DNA of 64,000 nt from Oscillospiraceae bacterium (GTDB lineage Bacteria > Bacillota > Clostridia > Oscillospirales > Ruminococcaceae). Positions 1 to 7,469 of this stretch are shown here, piece by piece. The notes under the pieces are model-generated. The model saw nothing but the letters and a program-made list of their open reading frames with translations, did not search any database and was not told the origin of the DNA. The DNA lies in contig JAAVIC010000012.1 of assembly GCA_014799385.1 (NCBI GenBank), positions 1-64,000 of the forward strand. Reading direction: 5' to 3'. The translations under genes were made by a program, and so were the position numbers. How positions within the stretch are numbered: position 1 is the first letter of the stretch; every line of letters starts with the position of its first letter.

Positions 1-147
1 CAAACACGCGATCATCGATGTGCCGCCGTAATCGGTGTAGTACTCGCAATCCTTGCAGTGCTTTTCGCAGACCGAACAATTGTATTTGGGGCAGCCACGC
101 CAGCATTTAACTTCCAAAATCGTCTTTCCGCAAATCGGGCAAATCAT
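1..147 (-). CDS. Cysteine-rich small protein (partial, runs off window)
   Basis: Minus-strand reading MICPICGKTILEVKCWRGCPKYNCSVCEKHCKDCEYYTDYGG...; multiple CxxC; ATG overlaps the stop of the next upstream gene (TAATG). Confidence 0.55.
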   Translation of the reverse strand, partial: MICPICGKTILEVKCWRGCPKYNCSVCEKHCKDCEYYTDYGGTSMIACL

Positions 148-713
148 TATTCCACATTCCCCCTTTCGGGATTCGTTGGGTTTCCCGATTGTCGGCTAAC
201 CCGCGGGAGCAGATAGTTGTAATATTCCTCAAGGAATCGTTTCAGAGCTATTTCACCGCCGTCAAGACCTGCGCTGTATAGTTTTCCGTCCGCAGCATAG
301 ACGCCGAAAATTTCCCTGTTTCCGATGGTTTTTCGGCAAAGACGGATATTTAGAAAACTGACGGTTTGTCCGAGCTGCTGAGCGGAATTCGGAATCGGTT
401 TCGCACATGCAAACACATCCTCCCAGCCGCTCGGATCAGTAACCTCTCTCAGTTCAGAATCCTTGTCCGGCTCATCATCGGGCGCATCGGGAACGTCCTC
501 GTGCTCGATATAAACCGCGCGCAAATCACAAAACTCCACGCGTTCGCTGCCTGTTCCGTATATGTACCGTATCGCGCTTTTCGCCGCCTTTTCGGACTTG
601 TACACGCGGACGCGGCTGTTCAGGCTCTCGAATATCGGTCCGCCCTCGCGGTCTCCCGTGTAATAAGCATCGTCGCGCTGGTCGTACACGACCCATTTGT
701 TTTCAATTAGCAT
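147..713 (-). CDS. Hypothetical element protein
   Basis: ORF with internal ATG at 713 (MLIENKWVVYDQ...) preceded by GAGAGGG RBS; the N-terminal extension in the ORF track overlaps the neighbouring gene. Confidence 0.65.
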   Translation of the reverse strand: MLIENKWVVYDQRDDAYYTGDREGGPIFESLNSRVRVYKSEKAAKSAIRYIYGTGSERVEFCDLRAVYIEHEDVPDAPDDEPDKDSELREVTDPSGWEDVFACAKPIPNSAQQLGQTVSFLNIRLCRKTIGNREIFGVYAADGKLYSAGLDGGEIALKRFLEEYYNYLLPRVSRQSGNPTNPERGNVE

Positions 714-723
714 TTTAACCCTC

Positions 724-1056
724 TCAATCTGCGAAGCGTTCATTTTTGCTATCGCTTGCAAAATCGACTTTGCGCAATCCCAGAATAACCGTGTTTTTAG
801 CACAGTATTCGGGGTTGTCCAGAATGTAAGTGATTAGGAAAATCAAACATTCTCCCGTGTAATAACCGCCGCTTGTCTGGCGGAAACTATTCGGCAGAGA
901 ACTGTAAATGTCCACCTGCTCATCGGGAACAAACTCGTTCACCGCCAGACAATCTCCGACCGCGTAAAGACGGTCTTTTTCGCGAACCTCGAATGTCTTG
1001 TCGCCAATCGCTAATGCCGAAAAATACTCCGGCAGAACCTTAACCGCGTGAACCAT
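724..1056 (-). CDS. DUF3850/ASCH-like domain protein
   Basis: MVHAVKVLPEYFSALAIGDKTFEVREKDRLYAVGDCLAVNEF matches the DUF3850 pattern; start reset to ATG 1056. Confidence 0.65.
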   Translation of the reverse strand: MVHAVKVLPEYFSALAIGDKTFEVREKDRLYAVGDCLAVNEFVPDEQVDIYSSLPNSFRQTSGGYYTGECLIFLITYILDNPEYCAKNTVILGLRKVDFASDSKNERFAD

Positions 1057-1282
1057 TGTTATCACCACCTTTTTCGCGAATTTCGTCCTGCATACGCTTG
1101 AACTCGCCCAAAAGGTCACGGGCGGTCCGCTCAACCAACCACCAAAACAAGGGCAATCCGAGCAACACCGCCTCGCCGCCGATTCCACCGTTGGGGCGCT
1201 CCGGGAGAGCCGCTCGGCTTGTCCAGACGAACATCACAATTCCCAGAATCGCGAGGGTTATGTATTTAAGTAACGCTTTCAT
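1040..1282 (-). CDS. Small membrane protein
   Basis: MKALLKYITLAILGIVMFVW hydrophobic segment; overlaps flanking genes as in a compact operon. Confidence 0.6.
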   Translation of the reverse strand: MKALLKYITLAILGIVMFVWTSRAALPERPNGGIGGEAVLLGLPLFWWLVERTARDLLGEFKRMQDEIREKGGDNNGSRG

Positions 1283-1508
1283 TAATATCCCCCCACAATA
1301 AACCAGTAACGGCATCAGCAATCATCTGCGCTCCGCTGTCGCCCGCAGTGTTCAGACGCCGAAATCCATACGGGCTTGTGGACTTGTAGTAAACCACCGC
1401 ACCGTCACTTTCCTCATCGTACTCAATTCTGTCGATGTCCGCGCCCGCCAGCGTAAGCTTCAGCAGTTCGCCGAGCTCGGCGCAGATTTCGGCTTTATTT
1501 TCGTTCAT
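1266..1508 (-). CDS. Hypothetical protein
   Basis: ORF in minus-strand operon, overlapping its neighbours. Confidence 0.6.
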   Translation of the reverse strand: MNENKAEICAELGELLKLTLAGADIDRIEYDEESDGAVVYYKSTSPYGFRRLNTAGDSGAQMIADAVTGLLWGDINESVT

Positions 1509-1693
1509 ATTTTATCCTTTCTGTACTTGTCGAAATCCGCGCGGAATTTCTCGTGTGTCTTGAAAAACGGGCAGCCGCGTTCTCTGAAGTTGTTATCGCT
1601 AAGAATCCGACAGGACTTGTTTTCACACGCGAAACAGTCCGTTCGGGAACAAGGCGGGTCAATCACTCCGCAATGACTAGTCTTTTTCGGCAT
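1505..1693 (-). CDS. Small cysteine-rich hypothetical protein
   Basis: MPKKTSHCGVIDPPCSRTDCFACENKSC...; ATGA-type overlap with the next gene. Confidence 0.55.
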   Translation of the reverse strand: MPKKTSHCGVIDPPCSRTDCFACENKSCRILSDNNFRERGCPFFKTHEKFRADFDKYRKDKI

Positions 1694-2105
1694 TTTTATC
1701 AGCTCCCTTCAAAAGCTCCGGATTATCGTGGATATTGCCGATAACCACTCCGTTTTTCGCTTCGCAAACGCTAGCAACTCCGGTGAAACTATAGTCAGTG
1801 TCTGTCAAGTAAAAAACCGAATATTCATCGTCCCATTCAACAACATCTTGTTCCGAGTAATCGGGGAAATCCAAAATATCCCCCTCGAAAATGAGCTTGC
1901 CGTTCTTGTCGCGCAGCCCCGTACACTCGCCTAAGGTTTTGGGGTCTACTATGCAAGACACCATAACGCCCTTTTCTTCATAATCTATGCAGAATTTCAG
2001 CAATGCAGGTTTTTCCCAAATGTTCCGACTCTTTGACAAGAAGCCCTCCACCCACTCGCCATTATCGACGCTCTTCCCGCGCCAAAGTCCTCTTAACTCA
2101 TTCAT
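1677..2105 (-). CDS. YopX family protein
   Basis: FRGK-like N-terminus (LWRGKSVDNGEWVEGFL), VDPKTLGECTGLRDKNGKLIFEGDIL and GNIHDNPELL are YopX hallmarks. Confidence 0.85.
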   Translation of the reverse strand: MNELRGLWRGKSVDNGEWVEGFLSKSRNIWEKPALLKFCIDYEEKGVMVSCIVDPKTLGECTGLRDKNGKLIFEGDILDFPDYSEQDVVEWDDEYSVFYLTDTDYSFTGVASVCEAKNGVVIGNIHDNPELLKGADKNAEKD

Positions 2106-2352
2106 CTTCGCTCTCCTCCTCGTTCGGCTTGTCTGCCTCGGTTTGAATCGCCGATTCTGCGCTTTTCAGCGTGTCCTCGATTGTGTCAATCTCGCGCTTG
2201 CAATCGTCCAGCATCTTGCTCCACCACTCGCGCTTGTTGGATTCACCACAATCCGCCAGTTTATCTGCGTAGTGAATCGCCTGAATCTCAACGTTGCACT
2301 TTCGGATTTTCAGCGCACTAATGATACACAAAAGCTGCTCTTTTGTAAACAT
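2098..2352 (-). CDS. Hypothetical protein
   Basis: ORF in operon. Confidence 0.55.
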   Translation of the reverse strand: MFTKEQLLCIISALKIRKCNVEIQAIHYADKLADCGESNKREWWSKMLDDCKREIDTIEDTLKSAESAIQTEADKPNEEESEDE

Positions 2353-2356
2353 AGAA

Positions 2357-2554
2357 TCACTCCTCCTTGGTTGGAATTGCCGAAACGCTGTTATGCGACT
2401 TTGCGCGGCAAATGTCGAATATTCTCGGGCAGTGGGTACACAACAAGCGCACCGTCCACTTATCGCCGTCGGAGCTTACCTCCAGTTCAAACTTGTCCGA
2501 GCCGCACTTTTCACAGCGAAGTCCGGGGATTCTTCGGAATCGTTGTTTTGACAT
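2357..2554 (-). CDS. Small zinc-ribbon-like protein
   Basis: CEKCGSDKFELEV...LLCTHC; ATG 2554 preceded by GAGAGGAGG. Confidence 0.6.
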   Translation of the reverse strand: MSKQRFRRIPGLRCEKCGSDKFELEVSSDGDKWTVRLLCTHCPRIFDICRAKSHNSVSAIPTKEE

Positions 2555-2607
2555 TTTATGCCTCCTCTCTATGGCTTGTCCGTTCAATTTGAACGTCCTT
2601 ATTATTG

Positions 2608-2802
2608 TTATCCCGACTGAGTCATCTTCTGAAGCTCCGCCCTCGCCCAGATACGAGCGATGTTGTCCAAATGCTCCTGAACCTTTGCTGGGTCATGCTC
2701 AACGCAATTGTCGGCGATGTACCCGATAACCTTTCCGTTCTCGTCATAGCAAGTCTGAACAATATGCGGTTCGAGCAGTGGCTTAATGCCCCTCTTTGCC
2801 AT
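2608..2802 (-). CDS. Hypothetical protein
   Basis: ATG preceded by GGAGGTGATATT. Confidence 0.6.
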   Translation of the reverse strand: MAKRGIKPLLEPHIVQTCYDENGKVIGYIADNCVEHDPAKVQEHLDNIARIWARAELQKMTQSG

Positions 2803-2855
2803 AATATCACCTCCTATTTGATTCTATGCTGATTGGGTTTGTACAGTTTCCGATA

Positions 2856-2884
2856 TTGATTTCCACCGCCCTTTGTGCTATAAT
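2856..2884 (+). promoter_or_regulatory. SigA-type promoter, cassette 1
   Basis: TTGATT-17 nt-TATAAT with extended -10 TGC; flanking sequence shared with the promoter at 4138. Confidence 0.75.
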
Positions 2885-2906
2885 GGAAGCGAAAGGGGGT
2901 GTTAAA

Positions 2907-3094
2907 ATGGACTGTGGTAAAAACTTGGAACAGCTCGTACCACTAATCGCTGCTGTTAAACTCTCACAAATTGACGGAATCAAGCAAATGTCCGACCAAG
3001 AACTTATTTGCAAATCTCCGAAATAATGTGGGATATGGTGACCGCCTATACCGATGTCAAAGAACACGGTGGGTTAATGTGGGAGAACGATTAA
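2907..3094 (+). pseudogene. Small plus-strand ORF, apparently frameshifted (cassette 1)
   Basis: MDCGKNLEQLVPLIAAVKLSQIDGIKQMSDQELI in one frame, LQISEIMWDMVTAYTDVKEHGGLMWEND in the +1 frame ending at 3094, next to the stop of the opposing gene. Confidence 0.5.
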
Positions 3095-3262
3095 TCAAAG
3101 CATAGCCGCTTTGTAAATCTCCTTTTTCTTGTGCTCGTAAACATAGCGCAGGCAGTCTACCAATCGAACGTATTCGTCCAATGTAAAGCCTTGTCGGCGG
3201 CATTCTTCCACAATGCGGTCCTTCAGGGCTTTTACTTTGTTGTCGCTTTCCCTTTTTTCCAC
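3095..3262 (-). CDS. Small hypothetical protein
   Basis: GTG start at 3262 after AAAGTGAGGTGATACC; VEKRESDNKVKALKDRIVEECRRQGF... Confidence 0.55.
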   Translation of the reverse strand: MEKRESDNKVKALKDRIVEECRRQGFTLDEYVRLVDCLRYVYEHKKKEIYKAAML

Positions 3263-3287
3263 TGGTATCACCTCACTTTCGCCTTTG

Positions 3288-3575
3288 TTAGGTTTCATTA
3301 ACTATAACCGTTCCGTTCTGGAAATAGACCGTATGCCGCTTGTTGTTTTCATCATCAAACAGGATTCTTCCACTTGTATAATCGACATCGAACCGACCGC
3401 TGAATCGCCATATCTCCACACCGGTCGCGCTGTATACGATTACTTCTCGATTTAAGCCACCGTTATATTCGCTGTCCATAGATTTTTTCCAACGGTCGCA
3501 ACTCGCGCAACCCGTCAAAGTGCAAAGCATAGCCACGGACAAAACCACACGAATTACATTTTTTGCCTTTTTCAC
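3288..3575 (-). CDS. Small element-encoded lipoprotein
   Basis: GTG start after AAGCGAGGTGAAACA; signal peptide and lipobox LCTLTGC; SEYNGGLNREVIVYSATGVEIWRFSGRFDVD resembles small phage/ICE lipoproteins. Confidence 0.75.
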   Translation of the reverse strand: MKKAKNVIRVVLSVAMLCTLTGCASCDRWKKSMDSEYNGGLNREVIVYSATGVEIWRFSGRFDVDYTSGRILFDDENNKRHTVYFQNGTVIVNET

Positions 3576-3592
3576 TGTTTCACCTCGCTTTC

Positions 3593-3621
3593 TTGCATTT
3601 TCTCCCATTTCGTGATATAAT
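3593..3621 (+). promoter_or_regulatory. SigA-type promoter, cassette 2
   Basis: TTGCAT-17 nt-TATAAT, extended -10 TGA; abuts the RBS region of the divergent lipoprotein gene. Confidence 0.75.
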
Positions 3622-3669
3622 GTACCTATCGGCTCTGCCAAGCCGAAATACAACGAAAGGAGTTTTTTT

Positions 3670-3915
3670 ATGAGTACAATCACTAAAGTAATACGCTTCG
3701 ATGTTGCAGCTCTGCCATCAAATGATATTGAAAGGTTTCAAGACAACCTTAAAATGTTCACATCATTATCTGATATAAGTCGTAATTCCGAAACACATAA
3801 AATCACTTATATAAGAGCTTTTTTTAATTCAGACATAGATGTTGAACAAATTATCAAAGACTTTAACAGCATTGAATATACGGACATCACTGGAACTAAC
3901 TTGATGAACCCGTAA
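3670..3915 (+). CDS. Small hypothetical protein (cassette 2)
   Basis: AAAGGAG RBS, own promoter, ends immediately before the stop of the opposing gene. Confidence 0.7.
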   Translation: MSTITKVIRFDVAALPSNDIERFQDNLKMFTSLSDISRNSETHKITYIRAFFNSDIDVEQIIKDFNSIEYTDITGTNLMNP

Positions 3916-4119
3916 CTAATCGATGTGTATTCTTAAAACAGCATATGGATAAGCAGGGTCGTAATCAATCACGGCTCTGCCTTTTCCTTTTGAAAGGTCG
4001 AAAGCCACGGCTGCTCCGATATTCTCAATCTTTGTGCTGTCGAACACACTTAATTGTTCCTCACTGTTTTCGCTTATCTCAAAGTGAGCAAGTATTTCAT
4101 CAAAATTTGATATACCCAT
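3916..4119 (-). CDS. Small hypothetical protein
   Basis: ATG 4119 after AAAGCGAGGTGATATC; MGISNFDEILAHFEISENSEEQ... Confidence 0.6.
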   Translation of the reverse strand: MGISNFDEILAHFEISENSEEQLSVFDSTKIENIGAAVAFDLSKGKGRAVIDYDPAYPYAVLRIHID

Positions 4120-4137
4120 TGATATCACCTCGCTTTC

Positions 4138-4166
4138 TTGATTTCCACCGCCCTTTGTGATATAAT
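4138..4166 (+). promoter_or_regulatory. SigA-type promoter, cassette 3
   Basis: TTGATT-17 nt-TATAAT; near-identical to the promoter at 2856. Confidence 0.75.
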
Positions 4167-4189
4167 GGGAACAGGAAGGGGGTGATGAT

Positions 4190-4387
4190 ATGAATTTTCC
4201 GTCATTCGATGAATTTCTCAGCACAATTCCTACTGAATTACCACAGGAGATTTCAGAGGAAGTATTTCGCCAGATTGATAAAGCCAACAAAAATGACGTG
4301 AACACCTACATATCTCTTTTCGGTGCTAAGTTTGCAATTGAACTTCTTCGGTGCTATCACGACTGGCTTTCAGAACATCTGAAGTAA
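4190..4387 (+). CDS. Small hypothetical protein (cassette 3)
   Basis: GGAAGGGGGTGATGAT RBS plus own promoter. Confidence 0.7.
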   Translation: MNFPSFDEFLSTIPTELPQEISEEVFRQIDKANKNDVNTYISLFGAKFAIELLRCYHDWLSEHLK

Positions 4388-4499
4388 GTCGCACGATTGT
4401 GTCTTGAAATTCATGCAAGTCTGCTGCACTTTGCCGAGTTTGTATTGCAACCGCAAGCTCGGCAATTTCTTTCAAACTGCCTTCAATTGTGATTTTCAC
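4326..4499 (-). CDS. Small phage-type hypothetical protein, not in supplied ORF track
   Basis: GTG start after AAAGCGAGGTGATACA; VKITIEGSLKEIAELAVAIQTRQSADLHEFQDTIVRLTSDVLKASRDSTEEVQLQT; overlaps the 3' end of the opposing gene. Confidence 0.55.
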   Translation of the reverse strand: MKITIEGSLKEIAELAVAIQTRQSAADLHEFQDTIVRLTSDVLKASRDSTEEVQLQT

Positions 4500-4516
4500 T
4501 GTATCACCTCGCTTTC

Positions 4517-4723
4517 TCAGTTCGTTGCATAAATTCCATAACCGATTGCCCTCGAAATTGCCCGCGCGGTATCATCATCGACTCTTGTGTTTGAAATGAA
4601 CGCGATGAGCTTCGAGTATGAAATGCCGGCACGTTCGGCAACCTCCTTGTTTGTGCAAAAGTTTTCGGCTCGGTACACCCTAATGCACCGCACAAGGTCC
4701 GCGTATTGGTGGTTGTTTGGCAT
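4517..4723 (-). CDS. Small helix-turn-helix protein
   Basis: NKEVAERAGISYSKLIAFISNTRVDDDTARAISRAIGY; RBS AAAGGAG. Confidence 0.65.
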   Translation of the reverse strand: MPNNHQYADLVRCIRVYRAENFCTNKEVAERAGISYSKLIAFISNTRVDDDTARAISRAIGYGIYATN

Positions 4724-4865
4724 CGAATCATCTCCTTTCGCAGAATTTGTAATAAACTCTTGACAAACATCGGAAAAAGTTGTATCATATAGTTAGGGAC
4801 TAATACGATACACTTTTTATGTGGGGCTTGTTTTGCCTTGTTTGTCAAAACTTGCTTACAGGTAT

Positions 4866-4894
4866 ATTATACTCGTAATTACGGAAATTGTCAA
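4866..4894 (-). promoter_or_regulatory. Leftward SigA promoter with operator-like palindromes (4874-4883 and 4906-4915)
   Basis: TTGACA-17-TATAAT on minus strand; CGTAATTACG in the spacer and again 32 bp away, inside a 15-bp perfect inverted repeat GTAATTACGGAAATT/AATTTCCGTAATTAC. Confidence 0.75.
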
Positions 4895-4954
4895 GAGGAA
4901 ATTTCCGTAATTACGTAAATTTATAACAACTGCACAATTTTACAGCGAAAATTT

Positions 4955-4988
4955 GTTGAAAATAACAAAAGCCGCCCCGAAGGGCGGC
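4955..4988 (-). terminator. Intrinsic terminator (minus direction)
   Basis: GCCGCCC-TTCG-GGGCGGC followed by TTTTGTTATTTT on the minus strand. Confidence 0.65.
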
Positions 4989-5021
4989 GGAAAGAATGAT
5001 TTGATATGGAGGTAATGATAA

Positions 5022-5219
5022 ATGGGAGAATTTTGTCCGTTTATAAGAGAGAATTGTAGGAAAGACTGTGTCTTCAGAACCGTTACATGTGAAACAGATA
5101 ACTATTGCAGGCTTAACAGTGCTGCCGTGAGCGTTAATTATCTTGCCGAAATAATCAGCGACAAAAGGGACGCTTACGAGGCGGAACGTGAGACAGATCG
5201 GGATAAGCTTTCTTCCTAA
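5022..5219 (+). CDS. Small cysteine-rich hypothetical protein
   Basis: TGGAGGTAATGATAAATG start; MGEFCPFIRENCRKDCVFRTVTC...; 3' end overlaps the opposing ORF. Confidence 0.6.
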   Translation: MGEFCPFIRENCRKDCVFRTVTCETDNYCRLNSAAVSVNYLAEIISDKRDAYEAERETDRDKLSS

Positions 5220-5376
5220 GTTCCTCTCGAAAATCCCTTTCACACATTACTGCTGAGTCTTTAAGCGTGGACTCAACGTTAAACCAAATGCTTTGAGCAT
5301 CGGTCAGACTGCACTTGTGTTTAGCCAAAATATCAAGCACTTGTGCAACCAGCTCGATTTTTTCTTCGGTATTCAT
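5155..5376 (-). CDS. Hypothetical protein
   Basis: ATG after GGAAAGGGGGA; MNTEEKIELVAQVLDILAKHKCSLTDAQ. Confidence 0.55.
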   Translation of the reverse strand: MNTEEKIELVAQVLDILAKHKCSLTDAQSIWFNVESTLKDSAVMCERDFREELRKKAYPDLSHVPPRKRPFCR

Positions 5377-5400
5377 CAAAAAGTCCCCCTTTCCGTTAAG

Positions 5401-5586
5401 TTAATTTTCTTTTGATGAAGTATCCATTGGTTTAATGCTTTTTTTATCATCTACTTCACTTTTATTATCATTTGTGTATTTGGGTGTCATAAACAGCAAA
5501 AGCACAAACCATGGGCTGAAAAAATAACACATCGCAAATACAAACGAATACCAAGCTATATAAACAAGTCCTATTCCTATTTCCAT
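5401..5586 (-). CDS. Small membrane protein
   Basis: Hydrophobic N-terminus; lies downstream of the leftward promoter at 5649-5677. Confidence 0.6.
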   Translation of the reverse strand: MEIGIGLVYIAWYSFVFAMCYFFSPWFVLLLFMTPKYTNDNKSEVDDKKSIKPMDTSSKEN

Positions 5587-5648
5587 GTTGTTTCCCTTTC
5601 CGCCGTTCCCGGCTGTTAAAATTCACGGGGAATTCCGTGTTAATTATA

Positions 5649-5677
5649 TTATACTCGTAATTACGATGCTTGTCAAG
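5649..5677 (-). promoter_or_regulatory. Leftward SigA promoter with CGTAATTACG in spacer (5657-5666)
   Basis: TTGACA-17-TATAAT on minus strand; palindrome at the same spacer position as in the 4866 promoter. Confidence 0.75.
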
Positions 5678-5690
5678 GAGGTTTTTCTAA

Positions 5691-6013
5691 TGGCAACGAA
5701 AATTCCTGTTTTATTTGAGGTTATGTCTCAACGCAAAATAACCCTTAAACAACTAGGTGATAATATAGGAGCTTCAACTGGCAATATTAGTGATTGGAAA
5801 TCCGGGCGTGCTACCCCAGGAATTGAGGCTCTAACCAAAATCGCAGACTACCTCGGTTGTTCTACCGACTATCTTCTGGGACGCACGGATAATTCACAAA
5901 ATACGGAATCTGACATAGACCCAGAGCTTGCAGAAGCGATAAAGCTGTTTGCAAACCTACCTAGCGATAAGAGAAAAGGACTTTTGGACTTCCTTAAAAC
6001 CTTTTCCAAATAG
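5691..6013 (+). CDS. cI/Xre-type HTH repressor
   Basis: MSQRKITLKQLGDNIGASTGNISDWKSGRATPGIEALTKIADYLGCSTDYLLGRT; AAGGAGG RBS. Confidence 0.85.
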
Positions 6014-6047
6014 AAATCCCGCTGCCTTTCGGCAGCGGGAATGGGAG

Positions 6048-6188
6048 TTAGCTAACGCCATTGAGTTGGCGCAAAAGCTCTAAAACAGCAGTTTTATCTT
6101 CCGGTGACAGCCGCTCGAACATCTCGGCAAATTGCAAAACGTCCGCCGTCAGCTCGTCCGACTGCGTTTTGGGTGCGTTTTCGTCCAC
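6048..6188 (-). CDS. 46-aa microprotein
   Basis: GTG start after GAAAGGAGTACATAATC; VDENAPKTQSDELTADVLQFAEMFERLSPEDKTAVLELLRQLNGVS; not in ORF track (short). Confidence 0.5.
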   Translation of the reverse strand: MDENAPKTQSDELTADVLQFAEMFERLSPEDKTAVLELLRQLNGVS

Positions 6189-6314
6189 GATTATGTACTC
6201 CTTTCAAGAAGTCACCGGTGCTGATATTATTATAGCATATCTTTTCCTCTTTGTGGGGAATTGTGATAAAAATAACGAATTTCGTTATAAAATAACATCT
6301 TAGGAGGGCACAAA

Positions 6315-7433
6315 ATGGAAACAAATTTTAAGAGCCTTTTTGGCGATATAGAAGCTCAAATTAAAGAGGTACACAAGAAGGCAAATGCAGAAATTGCTAA
6401 ACTTAAAAAGCCGGCTTTGAAAGCTTCGTTTGAACTTTTCACTGAAATTGGTTGGAACAATTGGAGTGAGCAGCAACTTGAAAATGATGAACAATACACC
6501 CGCCTTCAAAAATCCTTTACCGACAAAATGCAACTTGTAAGCATTGACTTTAACGGTAAAAGTGGACAGGTTCGCAGTTCTGAAATATATGATGTAACCG
6601 AGAATGGTTGTACATGCAAGGATTTCTCCATAAGAAGAATGCCTTGCAAGCATATGTATTTTCTAGCCAATCAGTTATCAAAAGGAGAATCAAATAGCCA
6701 AGACTTACAACTGACTTTTGACACAAACACTGAATCCAAAGAAAAGCAGGATGAGGATTTAGCGTCAAAATCCGAACAGCTTGGCTGTTGCTCACTTTTC
6801 CGTAATTGCTCCCTTGCTGGACATTGTTTGCAAAATGATGATTATTATAAACAATGTGGCTATCGCAAAAATCTTGAAAATGGGAAGATTTTCTATACAA
6901 AAAAGTCAAACAACTTTAGTCAAGAACGTTATGACTACATAGAAAATTTCCGACATGATTTGAATGAAGATGAAAGAGATGTTTTTGATGAAATTATAAC
7001 CTACTTTGAAGATACAAAGCGTGGCTGTCAAAATTGCTTTTGCCTTTTCAACCCTAAAATCAAGAACATTATTGAAAGATGCAAGGCGTTTGAGCCACTT
7101 TCATCAAAAGAACTGATTCGCCGTATTTTCGGGGCTGGTCTCATCTCTAACACAAGAGCAGGAGAATTTCATAGTAAATTCTCAAAGCTGCCCAAACCTC
7201 AATTGACTAAAAATAATGATCAAAACCAGAAAATTTGGGAGGAATACTACCTATCCAATTCCGATCTTCAAAATGCACTATCAGAAAGATTTATCTTTTT
7301 TCAAAAGAGCGAATATGATTTTGAACTTGATGAGTATTTTATCACAAATCGTAACAAGATCGTAAAGGAATTGGAAGAGCTTGTGTATTATGATGCTAAC
7401 AATCCGAAAGTCTTCCGCGATAGAATCGTTTGA
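6315..7433 (+). CDS. SWIM zinc-finger domain protein
   Basis: CTCKDFSIRRMPCKHMYFLA (CxC-x(n)-CxH); RBS AGGAGG. Confidence 0.75.
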   Translation: METNFKSLFGDIEAQIKEVHKKANAEIAKLKKPALKASFELFTEIGWNNWSEQQLENDEQYTRLQKSFTDKMQLVSIDFNGKSGQVRSSEIYDVTENGCTCKDFSIRRMPCKHMYFLANQLSKGESNSQDLQLTFDTNTESKEKQDEDLASKSEQLGCCSLFRNCSLAGHCLQNDDYYKQCGYRKNLENGKIFYTKKSNNFSQERYDYIENFRHDLNEDERDVFDEIITYFEDTKRGCQNCFCLFNPKIKNIIERCKAFEPLSSKELIRRIFGAGLISNTRAGEFHSKFSKLPKPQLTKNNDQNQKIWEEYYLSNSDLQNALSERFIFFQKSEYDFELDEYFITNRNKIVKELEELVYYDANNPKVFRDRIV

Positions 7434-7469
7434 TTTTGCACTCGCTTGCAAAACCCTTTGGGAGGAACT

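Noticed and set aside
6094-6324. 76-aa minus ORF MFPFCALLRCYF...
   Set aside because: Out of frame with the better-supported GTG-initiated 46-aa ORF at 6048-6188.
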